From Botryosphaeria dothidea (taxonomy: Eukaryota; Ascomycota; Dothideomycetes; Botryosphaeriales; Botryosphaeriaceae), in contig WWBZ02000016.1 of assembly GCA_011503125.2 (NCBI GenBank), positions 3,720,001-3,784,000 of the forward strand: a stretch of DNA of 64,000 nt, read 5' to 3'. Below the pieces are notes generated by a model that had not been told where the DNA came from, did not search any database, and worked only from the letters and a program-made list of their open reading frames with translations. This document shows positions 46,045 through 56,310 of this stretch, one piece after another. Each line of letters starts with the position of its first letter. Position 1 is the stretch's first letter. A program made the translations under genes and the position numbers.

Positions 46045-47021
46045 GGCGGCAGCACTCCAGAAAGGTCAGTGTCGAAGTGCGTCGGAAGGTCAATCGGACA
46101 CGGGAGGATACCATATCACAGACGCGCCTGGGGACGCGTGTCGACTGATAGCGATGCCGTCGATCATTGAGACATGTTTTCCCTGTCCTCTTGCGAATAT
46201 CCAGCGGGGTAGGCCTGGCCAGGATCTGCCCTCTCTAGCCTATATTGGGTCCAACCAGCTTCGGCTTGTTGCAGCAGCGTCTGCTTGCCGGATGTGGTAC
46301 TGCAGTCCCTATCATGCATCAATCAATTTCTCTCTTGTTGAGACAACATAGCTTGTCAGTCACCGCATGAGCGGCTGGCCTGGTCGGCCTTTTCCTTGGG
46401 CGTGTGAGATTCCCAGCCTGCTCTGCCGTCCACAAAAGCCACGGAGAGTAGACCTCTGGACCACGGGGCTTGTATCCGGTGGCTGGTCTCAATCTACTTT
46501 ACGAATTATACTGGTACTTCCATTGCCATCGCTGGCCAGAATAGCCCCCGGGTTCAGGGTTCGCAGATATGCAAAATCGAACACATGTGGCACAAAGGGC
46601 TTCTCACGCATACTGAAAATTGCATAACCCGTAAGTTTGTCAATTCACGTCTCTGCAGTCGTTATTCGAGACCTCCAAAATTTTCAGTTGTGGTCTGCAC
46701 AAGAAGTGATGTATCAGATCTCGCTTATGCAGTTGGGCCGCAGGGGAAGCAACATGGGCCGGGGGTGCTGCAACAGGGGTGCCGCCGCATCTCGGATGCA
46801 AAATTCTCATCCCGCACACCCAACTGAGTCAGTGCAAAGCTCCAGTCCTGTTCCTATCAATGAAATCTTGGCTCTACTTCTATCGAGCCGCTACGGTATG
46901 ATGTCATTTGTCAATGGCGAAAGAGAACATGCCCCTTATCTATGCCTAATGGCTCAGCCATGTCTCTGAGGCTCCTAATCTTCCATCTGGTCAGCATTGT
47001 GTAATTCCTCGTGGACTACGG
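46045..47021. other. Spacer between array genes P1 and P2
   Basis: 977 bp. Upstream flank of P1 and downstream flank of P2. A plus-strand frame (45875-46351) overlaps P1 exon 1 in antisense and extends into this spacer; its first 65 residues look protein-like, but there is no partner exon. No repeats seen. Confidence 0.4.
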
Positions 47022-48475
47022 CTACGAACATACTGGCGTGTCAAAATACTTGATTACTCTTACACATGCATCGATGAGCTGTTGAGAATGATACCGGACA
47101 TCCCGACAACGGGCAATAGTGCGGACATTTTCCAGCCAAGTTCCCCCCTCAAGAGGGGATTTCAAGAATGATGGCAGGTTGTGAAGTTCATCCTTGGATT
47201 TTCGAAATTCTCGACTGAGCCGACAACAGGCAGGATTTGGACACAGTCTGGGATGCGGCTGCTCGTTCCTTCCAGAACCCAAATGCGTCCTCCTGTTCCC
47301 CGAGTCTGAGCTCGATTGGTCAAGCGAGCCTTGTTCGGCAGCCGCGCGGTCGCGACGATCTCCCATGTCGAGTCTGGGCCGCTCTGTCTGATTTGATGCG
47401 TTCTGGGCATGTCCGAGGGGCGTTGAACTTCCTGCTTCAGCTGGCCTATGACTATCCCCCGGTGCTCGATCTCGCTCTTGATGGCTCTCACTGTGGCTGC
47501 CCGCATCTCTTGTAGAGTTTCCAGAGCTGTGTCGCTCTTCAGCCGACGCAGAGCCGACTTCATCACAGCCTGCTTGGTCTCCTTGGGAATGACTCCGCTG
47601 CAGTGTCTCCAGAGTCCTCTCCATATTCTCCACCTTTCGTTCATACTGATCAAGCCTTCCAACCTTCCGTCGGAGATTGTTCAGCTGTACCTCAAATTTC
47701 CAAACATGCGGGGCCACAACCTCAATATCATCGTCTGGATCCCGCGCACTTTCTCCCCTGAAAATACCACGAACAATGTCCGTTGCCCGCCGTACTGCTT
47801 CCGCTGAAAGCCCTCCATGTCGAGCCACAGCTGCGGCTTCTTCAACGCGCTCAATATATGTCCCATCCCAGATGGCAGTTCCGATTCGATTCTCCTCCTC
47901 AACACAAAGTTGATCGTCGATGCCGTTGTTACGGAAATATTGAAACGGCCTTCCTTTGTTGTCGAACGCATACGGCGCAATCTCATGCCGATGATCTGGG
48001 GACGAAGGGCAACGCCGGAGGAACCTGAGGTCCGGTAGCGACAAGCGTACTCCCTGCGGCCATCGAGCTTGGCGTTCTTGAAAGGTCATCTTCGGCGTGG
48101 ACAAGAAGACATTGATGATGTGGGGATTCTGGAAATGCTGTTGCTCCAACGCGTCCTCTTCTTCCTCATCATCAGTGATCTCGATCACGTATCTTCTTTT
48201 CTTTGAGAGTGTTAGCGGCGGCTTGAGTAACTTGTAGGGATACGCACAGATTCCCTTTGGTCGGGCTCGTCATCGCTTTCCTCATAATTGGGGAACCAGT
48301 CAGGACGGTTCGAGGGCCCTGGTGTTGCATTTCGATGCGAGACCCTCCAGTGTCCTCCAATCCGAGGCCGGTTCAAAGGGCTGGAAGGTGGCGATTGAAT
48401 CACCGAAGCGGAGGGCATCGGTACCTCAACGCGTGGGCTCCTCCGACCCTTTCCTCGATTCGCACCGGAAGCCAT
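47022..48475 (-). CDS. Array protein P2: unknown family, paralogue of P1
   Basis: Two exons, 48475-48248 and 48200-47022, 47-bp intron (phase 0), 468 aa. The frame is also open to an earlier Met at 48559 (496 aa). The N-terminus is basic and Pro/Ser-rich (RGKGRRSPRVEVPMPSASV). The acidic stretch YVIEITDDEEEEDALEQ corresponds to the same position in P1. The shared core reads RWPQGVRLSLPDLRFLRRC and RHEIAPYAFDNKGRPFQYF (about 122-166). A coiled-coil region comes next (LNNLRRKVGRLDQYERKVEN, then MERTLETLQR), followed by a long polar Ser/Asp/Arg/His-rich linker. The C-terminal module matches P1: CPNPACCRLSREF, TWLENVRTIARCRDVRYHSQ, QLIDACVRV. Clear paralogue of P1 despite heavy divergence. Function unknown. 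Confidence 0.7.
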
Positions 48476-49280
48476 TGTCGCGATGTCGTGTGGATGGAAT
48501 GCTAGAAAGCGCCACGAAGTCTCCCCGACGCGTATGCGTTGTTGTCCGGACGCGTCCATCCTACCTAGTCAAGTGATCCGCGGAGTGCAGACGCGCTGCG
48601 TGTGCGCCTGTGCGGCTCGGGGTGTTCGGGAGCAACTTCACCTGGCTCCCAGGCGTCCCGTCCTGATGCATGCACGTATCTACGTTTGGGCAACAAATTA
48701 GATGGCTGGTACCTACCCGCTTATCACTCATCGAGTGTGCCCTGATGCTTTTGCCCAGATGGCTGAGGAAAGGGAGAATCAAGACCGGGACTTTCTTGAA
48801 AAGATGTATAGGCAGTGATGTTGTCTTCAGCAAGTAGTTTACTTTATCTTGTTGTATATGCAAGAGTTTCCATGGTATGTATGGACTTTCTAAAGAGCTG
48901 CAAATATTCTGTGGGAATGAGGTGATGCGACAAGTCAGATCTCGGTCATGCATCTCTGGGCACACTCCCGGTGGAGCGGCATGGCACGGTCCCAGCAAGC
49001 CTTGGATGATGCATGCATGCGCTTATCAGGTACCGGTAGGGAATTTTCGGCCAATGAGGTTTTGGTGTCGATCAACGGCTGGCGTGCATAGTATCCCTGC
49101 TGTTGGGACGCTGGATTCGAGGCGAGATCGGGACATGTCCGTTTTTATCCCCGGTCAATGTTTCTCATCTCAAGCGTGGGGATTTTGAATATGAATTATG
49201 CACTGACAGTCGCTGCTAAATGGATAATTATTGATCGAACAGATGGATAGGGAAAGTCCACCCAAGCTGGCTGCTTCGGT
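48476..49280. other. Spacer between array genes P2 and P3
   Basis: About 0.8 kb, part of which may be the extended 5' end of P2 (to 48559). No other supported coding sequence; AT-richer than the genes. Confidence 0.45.
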
Positions 49281-50370
49281 TCAATGAGCAAATTTCGACT
49301 TTCGGATGCCCTGAGATCTTCGGAGCCCAAGCCTCGTGCGTTGGGGAGATGACGAAGCTCCGTTGAGAGGCTTTGAGGTGGTGTTGCTGGAGCCGATTGC
49401 CTGCTTCAATGCTTGGGCAGCTTGGAACAACGGATCCAGCTTCTCGTTGAGCTTGCTGTCCATACGCTCATCCATGGCGTCGATAGTGTGCCGTTGCCTC
49501 TCAACCTCCTTCTCGAGGGTATGGATGCGTTGCAGCTGTCGGTCGCTCCGCTCTTCTACGTTCCGTAGGCGTGCACTCAGCTCCGAGAGCGGGAGCTCAT
49601 CCAAACCCATGGCGGAGAGCTTTCCCTTGCCCTTCCAAGAAGATGGCGGGCGCGCTTTTGCAGAAGGCTCTCTACCCGCTGTCAGTCTGTATACCAATTA
49701 GAGGTCTGCTTGATGGTCCCTTACTGATTGATCATGTTTCCAAGGCTCGATGATGCCGAAGTGGACACCTGTGAGTTGACATCTCTGGACATTGTCCCAT
49801 TCTCAGGCCTCCGCGAGGAATTCGGTCCATTGATGGCACAAACAGACCCCTTTACGAGGTATTCCTCCAGCTCCTCGTCGATCTTCTGAAATTTCTTCTT
49901 GTACTCCGCATTCGGCTGGCCGTCCTTCCGGAACGCATACTTATATTTGGAGCTCCGGTCTCTGGGCGGCAATTTCTTCCAGCATGAGTATAAGGGCTTG
50001 GTGGTCTCCCTATCCTGAGTTGGGAATGCGGCATCGCGAAATCTTTGGGTACGCTTTGGCCCAGGTGTGCTTAGTCGGAAACCTATCGATGGCACTGTTG
50101 AGGTCCGCTTCTTGGGGATTTTTAGCTTCTTCTGGACACAAAGCATCAACAACGTTGACGACGAAAGTGATTATTAAGATAATTGGTACCTACAAAGGCT
50201 TGATTTTGCTCCTCAACAGACGGAACTGCGTCGATGCTGTGTGTGGAATTTCCACCTTTGGCGGAGCTTGGGCCCGCAGGCTTCCGCGAGCGCGGGGCGC
50301 TGTAAGATTCGGAACCAGGAGGGTAGTGGTCATTCGCCTTATCTGACCCCGGACCTTTGAGATTTTGCAT
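49281..50370 (-). CDS. Array protein P3: unknown family, YAF block plus coiled coil
   Basis: Model: exons 50370-50194, 50131-49725 and 49686-49281, total 329 aa. Intron 2 would be only 38 bp, unusually short, so that junction is tentative. The 5' end is also unresolved: the frame stays open upstream to an acceptor-like site near 50470, with residues such as KKSTQADGLTPSLGRSE, so a first exon may be missing. The core resembles P4 and P5: LYSCWKKLPPRDRSSKYKYA followed by FRKDGQPNAEYKKKFQKIDE. After the last splice comes a basic Trp motif (PSSWKGKGKLSAMG), then a predicted coiled coil (LRNVEERSDRQLQRIHTLEK, then MDERMDSKLNEKLDPLFQAA) and a basic tail. It lacks the P1/P2 C-terminal module. Function unknown. 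Confidence 0.55.
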
Positions 50371-50968
50371 CGCGCTGGTAGTCTCCGACCTGCCCAGGCT
50401 CGGAGTGAGCCCGTCCGCCTGTGTCGACTTCTTCAGCTGAGTAGCCAGAGTACGTTTGGATTCCTGTTACAAGTCTGATAACTAGCAAGTGCTAAAGGCT
50501 TTTGCGGGAATGGTCATGTGGAGTTGAGGAGCAAGGGAGAGTGTCAGTGCAGTATCGTTTAAGAAAAGCGGAAAACAATGCATAGGTCCTGGCAAATAAA
50601 TTTGCACTGTTCGGAGATGGGGCCCCAATTTGTTGCATGATTCCCGGGGTCCGCGTTCCAGATCAATAAAAAAAAGTGATAGCTTCTTTGCGGGTATCCT
50701 TATGCACATATCACGCGTTGCAATCCCTTGACCATGAGCATGTATGATCTGCGTGTTCAATTTTATTCAACACTGGACGCGTAAATTCCCAAGACCGCCC
50801 TGGCTCATATTTCGATCACACTGAGGGCTTGTTCGGGCGGTAGCTGTCACACCTGCGGTGCGTGTTGAAAGTGCTGCTCCGAGGACCCGCCGGCGCGCTT
50901 CGAGGTAGGCCGCCTCTGTATGGAGAGCTGCCCGACGCAGGGCCTCGAATCTCCGTAGCTACAATGTT
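50371..50968. other. Spacer between array genes P3 and P4
   Basis: About 0.6 kb. The part next to 50370 may contain a missing 5' exon of P3 (open frame to about 50469). The rest shows nothing I can support. Confidence 0.4.
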
Positions 50969-51766
50969 CTAGATGTTCTTGGTTGCCTCCCCCAAAGTCC
51001 TATGAACGGCATCCACGAGAGGGACGAGCTTCTCATCCAACTTGGCATCAAGCTTCTCGTCAATAGCTTTATCTTGCCGGTCCACCTGCCCCTGGATACT
51101 GTCAAGCTTCCGCCTCAGTATCTCCAATTCAGAGTTCATTCCTAGCCGTTGAGTGCCGTTTACTTGTGAAGCTGGCCCATGCGTGAAGTTCTTTTTCCAA
51201 GTCGGGTGAATTGCGCTTCCTTCGGCTCTTTGCGTTTCGAGTATTAGTATATTCGGCCGTTCTATGTTGGTGGCTCAATAATCTACCTTTGGTGGTTCCT
51301 CGGAAAATTCGAACGCGGCGGAGTTCTCTCTGGGGATACAGAAGCCATGGGCTCTTCTTGTTTGAGGCCATGCCTCTGCTTCTTCTTCTGCTGCTTTGTC
51401 TTGTTCCTTGCTTTGGACATCGCGATTGCCATCTTCTTTGCCTTCATCTCGAGGAATTTCTTCCTGTAGGGTGTTCGCGGCTCTCCGGCAACCGTGAAAG
51501 CATAGCCGTATTTCTCCCGAAGGATTTTCTTGGGCAGACTCGACTCGTAGATATTGAATAGCGTAGGTGTCGATTCACGTATATGACGAGGGTATTCCCT
51601 TTCTAGATCTCGCGCGCTGCGCTTCTTAGCGGAAGAGGCTGGCGGTGCTTCTTGCGCGCCGCCGAAAGGGGCCTTGGAAATTGTCCAGCAGAGTCAGTCA
51701 AGGCCTCAATAATATCGTAGCTCCGCTCACCTCTTGGCCCATGGAAACGGTGTACATTCGTCGCAT
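50969..51766 (-). CDS. Array protein P4: unknown family, compact member with YAF block and coiled coil
   Basis: Found by splicing, since no exon is long. Exons 51766-51731, 51672-51287 and 51227-50969, introns 58 and 59 bp with good donors (gtgagc, gtagat) and a CTAAT branch, total 226 aa. Exon 1 codes MRRMYTVSMGQE. The core (about 45-85) is TLFNIYESSLPKKILREKY, GYAFTVAGEPRTPYRKKF, aligning with P3 and P5. A Lys/Gln-rich basic stretch follows (NKTKQQKKKQRHGLKQEE), then a Trp motif (HPTWKKNFTHG). The end is a predicted coiled coil, LEILRRKLDSIQGQVDRQD, KAIDEKLDAKLDEKLVPLVD, almost the same pattern as P3. It looks like a small nuclear protein able to oligomerise. Function unknown. Confidence 0.65.
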
Positions 51767-52315
51767 TGAGATTCGTCTAGCGCAAAGTTTGAGTAGTGAT
51801 GGTTGGTGGTAGTAGCCAGATGCTTTTTGAAGTATCTGGACGATCAATCAAAGATCAGATCGAACTCCGCTACATGCATTGAAGAGAGTAGCAAGAATAA
51901 AATGTAATGGAGAAGGCTGGGTGCAGACTGTGCTGGCGCGTTAGGCGTCCCGGACGTGGTATTCCTTTTGATGCACAAAATTATGACAATCTAAAATATT
52001 CCCCGTGAGCGTTCTGGGGAGCACACAGGCATGTAACGTGGCCATCCAATTGGCAAACGCACCAAGCCAGTAACATGAGTGCTGCTAACCGATCGTTGGG
52101 GCGATCCGCATCGTCAATCCGCTCTGTTCCTCAGCGCACAAATCGATCTAAGAGCGGTAAAATAAAGAGGAGAGAATGTGGCAAGTATGGACAGCGAAAA
52201 CTATGATATTAGGGAAGGGAAAAGGGCCAGGTGGGGAGAGTTGTCCATTAGTGCAACTTCAGAAGTTGTTTCAACCGGGGCGTCCCGCGACTGCCGTCTC
52301 CACAATCCCAAATTT
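51767..52315. other. Spacer between array genes P4 and P5
   Basis: 549 bp with no supported gene. Upstream region of P4 and 3' flank of P5. Confidence 0.45.
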
Positions 52316-53466
52316 CTACCATCTCCTGCAGCTCCCAACCCCCGAACGTTCTGGCGACCCATCTGGTGCACAGAGACGCCTCTTTCGGGAATTCGTCGGC
52401 GCAAGCGCGTTCTTGATCTCGTTGATCAAAGTTTCCCTCATATTGTTTATATTGTTGTTTAGCCTGTCGCTCAGCCGCCGCTGTTCCTCTTTCAAAGGAT
52501 CAACAAGTCTCTGAATACGTTCGTCTACTTCGCGACCCTGTCTTTCAGCAACCTCGTCCAAGCAGTTCTGCATCGCGTCTTCCATGAATTGGACTCTGTG
52601 CTCGAGAATGCTGATGCGTCCAGAGTCGTCAGAAGGCTTCGCAGCCTTGCCCTTCCATCTTGGAAACTGCACTGGTATATTGTTCGGGAACGACAAGCTA
52701 AGTAATCCGTCAGTAAGAGTGCAAATCCAACAGAAGCCGAGTGCCTACTTAGGTTGAGCGCTCTCGGGGCGTGTTGGGGCTGTGGGCGAATCCGGGGTCA
52801 AAGCCCGTTCGGGAGCAGCACGAGACGCCTGTTTGCCTGTAGTGCCTCGCGATTTGCCGGTTGCGATCTGGCGAGCCTCAAAAGCAGCGAATTGCCGCTT
52901 GAAGTATGCCCGGGGCTGGCCATCGGATGCTCTGAAGCAGTATGGTGCGCGCTCAACACGCTCCATTGGGGGATATTGTACCTTCCACTGGTACAGCACC
53001 TCGATAGGTTCTCGTTGGTTTGGAGGCCAGAGAACGTCCAGAGTCTTTTCCGTATATTTGATGCAATGCAGCTTCGTCTGTTTGGCACTGAGGCGGATTT
53101 CACGATGCTGCGGAGTTTTCAGATCAGTCCATATCCATCTTCAGTTTGCTAATAGGAAATTTGTTTGAATGTGAAAAGAAAACTGGTTCTTACAGCGGCA
53201 ATTTTCCGGTCTTTCAGATCATCAGAGAAATCAGAGGAAGGCGAGTCCTCTCTGAATGTGCTGGTCTCACGAGAAACGCTCTCAACAGATCCGTCCACGT
53301 CCAGCCCGGGGTAATCCGAATCCACTGGCATATCATTGGAAGGGCCGCTTTCAGGTTCACGCTTGGGGGCGCGATCACTGCCTAGCTTCTGTTTCGAATG
53401 CAAATCATTATGGTGGTTGCTCCGCCTCGTCCTCGCCTGATACCTCCTCGTCCTTGCCGAAGACAT
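52316..53466 (-). CDS. Array protein P5: unknown family, links the P1/P2 and P3/P4 types
   Basis: Exons 53466-53194, 53107-52749 and 52697-52316, introns 86 and 51 bp, total 337 aa. The N-terminal ~90 residues are disordered, first basic (SSARTRRYQARTRRSNHHND), then acidic and Ser-rich. The core has the VRLS-type motif of P1/P2 (HREIRLSAKQTKLHCIKY), followed by TLDVLWPPNQREPIEV, LYQWKVQYPPMERVERAPYC and FRASDGQPRAYFKRQFAAFE, which matches P3/P4. After the last splice there is the basic Trp motif (FPRWKGKAAKP) and a long predicted coiled coil (LEHRVQFMEDAMQNCLDEVA, then GREVDERIQRLVDPLKEEQR). It thus carries features of both subtypes and ties the five genes into one family. Function unknown. 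Confidence 0.68.
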
Positions 53467-56310
53467 GGACGGAAAAGTCGATGATGGCTCGACTTGGGTA
53501 GGTTGTTGCACCCAGTCTGAAAACCTAGCAGTGTTACCATAAGATTGGTAGATCTTACTGGGACATGTACGGCAAATGCTTACCTTCACGATGAAGTCGT
53601 GCAGACGATGAGGTGCACGAGAGACGTTGCAAAATGGAGTACTAAATTAAGTTTCGTTCGAAGAGAAGCGATATAGGAAGGCTGGTGATGTCGCGTTCTG
53701 ACGCGTGTGTTCCTCGAAACGCGTTACCCACGCCAGGATTGCCACCGGATTTTTGTCTAACTTCACCGTTTGCCCGTCGTTAAGTTCAGACCAAGCTCAT
53801 GTCATGTATGCTTGGGGCTGCAGTAGCAAGCCTAAGTTGCACAATTGTTGGCCCCACATTTAAATTTGCGGTTGCACAGGACATGAGCCCTACAAGCACA
53901 AGTGATGAAGGTGGCTGAGTCTGAAACATGAAAGCGCTTAAAGGCTTGTTCTTTGGGTTTTCACAGCCGTCTCTTGAAATGGGCATGATTTGAACAGGCT
54001 GTGGAAAAAGCAGAGGGTGAGCTACACAATAGCGAAGACATGGTGCTGACCTGCCATGGCTGGTTCCTTCAGCGCACACCACGGTGAAGAAAAGTCTCGG
54101 ACAGAATGGCTGGAATAATGGAGGGTAAATCTGGAATGCAAATTGCGGAAGGATGGCGTTTAGAATGACAGATCCTTTGCGGAGTGGCTTGCGGTGTGAT
54201 AGCTCAAAAGGAGGAAAGCCTCGGCTGTTGATGTCTGCACGCAGGCTCGGGGGGTTGCTATTGCTGTTCGACGCACAAGACCTCGACCACTCAGGTAATC
54301 CGGCGGAGCAGGCCGATGGGCCAGCAAGCATCAAGCATCCAGACAGGAAAGGCTGAAGAAAGGCCGTTGCCGCTAATAGTGTCTCGCAGGAGCGGCGGGA
54401 GTTTGAAGGTTGGGACGGCAGGCGGAAGTGCGACCCGGCAGAGCGGCGACACAGAGAAATTAGCTCCCGTCAAAGCGGTCTGCGGCGATAGTAGCACTGA
54501 TATAGAGTCAGTCATGCCACGTTCGAAGGCGGATGAGGGCGTTGGTCGGCCGGCAGCCTGGTCTGGCGTGGGCAGCACCATGCTGGCAGCCGGCGTGCAA
54601 CACCGCGTCCGACAGCCGACTCGACACAACAACGCGCCTCACTGGACGCGCGACGGGGCGAACTTGGCCGCCTCCGGACAGTCTGGGGAAGCAGTGTCAC
54701 GTGGTGGGTACGATCAACACGCCAGACTTGGTGCTGCAAGCAATCTCGTGGCACGCAGGGCAGCACCGGGAAGTTCCTTGCCGGTGCAAACGCGGGGGCG
54801 GAGATCGATGACGGTGGACGAGGCGCAGCGCGCGAGGACTAGAGGAGAGGAGAGAGCAGTAGTGCGAGTGAGGTGCGGAGTCGAAGTGCCACCCACTCGG
54901 GCAGCGACAACCAAAGAGAGAAAGAAGGGCGGCCGGGGGTCGGGCTCGCTTGCCTGCGTGCCTGCGTGCCTGCGTGCTTGCCAAACAAACTTCAACGTCG
55001 GGTCGACAACCTTGGTCCGCCAGCCCAATTCTGCGCCCTCCTCGCCCGCCATGCCGTCCAACTCTGCTCACTTGCGACATCCTCGCGCCGCTATTACGAA
55101 TGCCACGAGATAGGTCAACGCCCCGTGCCGCGCCCAGGCGCCCAGTGCCACGCTTGCCCTCCTCCCTCCTATCGCATCCGGCTCGTCTTTCTGTCCGCAT
55201 GCGAGCTGCCACTGTGTCCAGTCAGGCCTCCTCGCCGGCGCCATCTGTTACCTGCCTTCCTTCCCCGATGCAGATGTCCTGCCCCGTTCTGTCAGGAGCA
55301 TTGCGAAGCTGCACTCAGCCCGACCAAAAGCAACCACCGCTGGCCAACCAATCTATCGCTTTCAGCCCGGCGTCCTGAATCTCCGGCTAATCCGACGCCC
55401 CGGTCGTGCTGCTGAGATCCGAAGATTGGCGTGGTCGCTGCCAAGGCGGAAGATGAGTCGCCTCCTGCGTTGCAGCTCCTCCGCCATGGCTATTGCGATA
55501 CGGGGATGCCGGGTAAGCAGACGAGTCTGGAATACATGCCGAATGTACTCGATATCTCTGTCTTCCCATTGGCCTCCAGAACCTCCGCTATGCGCCTCTA
55601 AACCCGCCGGCGCCTCGAACATCTCCGCCCCCAGCTTGGCGGACGAGCCAAGACTGCCGGCGCTGTGCAAGAGTCAGACTCACAAGAAAGCGGCGGACGC
55701 CATTATTATTCCTCTCCGCTCTGGGGTCCCCGCATTGTTGGCGAAGGCCCACCGCCTCGTTTCTCCACCATGTTCCATTCCTACACTGCTTGACGCCTCT
55801 GGGGCGCCACCCGGCTCGTGTCCATGCCCCTATGTTCCTCAACACCGATCCCACGTTAATATTGTGCCGCTCAATTGCCTTCCGCTGATGCGGCGCGGCA
55901 AACGTTGCACGCTCAATCGCCAAGTGCGCTACCATCCTGAATCCGGGATGCAGGAACTGCGTCGTTGCCATGTGCTCCCCAGACCAAGCCCAGGAAAGTC
56001 CCGTCCGGTGCCGCCGCATCTAATAAGCATTCGTTGAAGCAATTATCCGTGACGAATCCACCCTCGACCAGTGATCTAATCCTTTGATCCGGACTGTGCT
56101 CCCCTTACTCGCTCGCCTAAGTTGGACAGGCCAAGTGACCGTTGCACAGTGCCGATAGGCGGAACACGTTCCCACAGATTGCCATCTGCCCTTCACGACA
56201 TAAAAGAAGCCACCCTGCCCCCCACTTTGCATCAGCCCTGGTCCCCGTTGTTGCTCCCTCCTGCCCAGACACTGTCTTGTTCTCACAGTGCCTCCAGCCC
56301 TTCTCTCAAT
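53467..56310. other. Long gene-poor region (2.8 kb) right of the array
   Basis: No gene I can support. A plus-strand frame of 265 codons (54316-55113) and minus-strand frames up to 182 codons are low-complexity with no motif. The 56100-56310 part is the pyrimidine-rich leader of the next transporter. A short TGCCTGCG tandem repeat lies at 54951-54978. Confidence 0.45.
54951..54978. repeat. Microsatellite-like repeat, unit TGCCTGCG x3.5
   Basis: Three perfect 8-bp units and a degenerate fourth run directly in series. It lies outside any supported gene. Confidence 0.8.

Noticed and set aside
44347..53466. Array as a retrotransposon or DNA transposon
   Set aside because: No reverse transcriptase, integrase, transposase, LTR or terminal inverted repeat is visible; the genes contain normal spliceosomal introns.
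53786..54334. 182-codon minus-strand frame next to P5, considered as a sixth array member
   Set aside because: It lacks the Tyr-x-Phe/Gly-x-Pro block and any coiled coil.
54316..55113. 265-codon plus-strand frame right of the array
   Set aside because: Compositionally biased, crosses the TGCCTGCG microsatellite, no motif; insufficient support for a gene.
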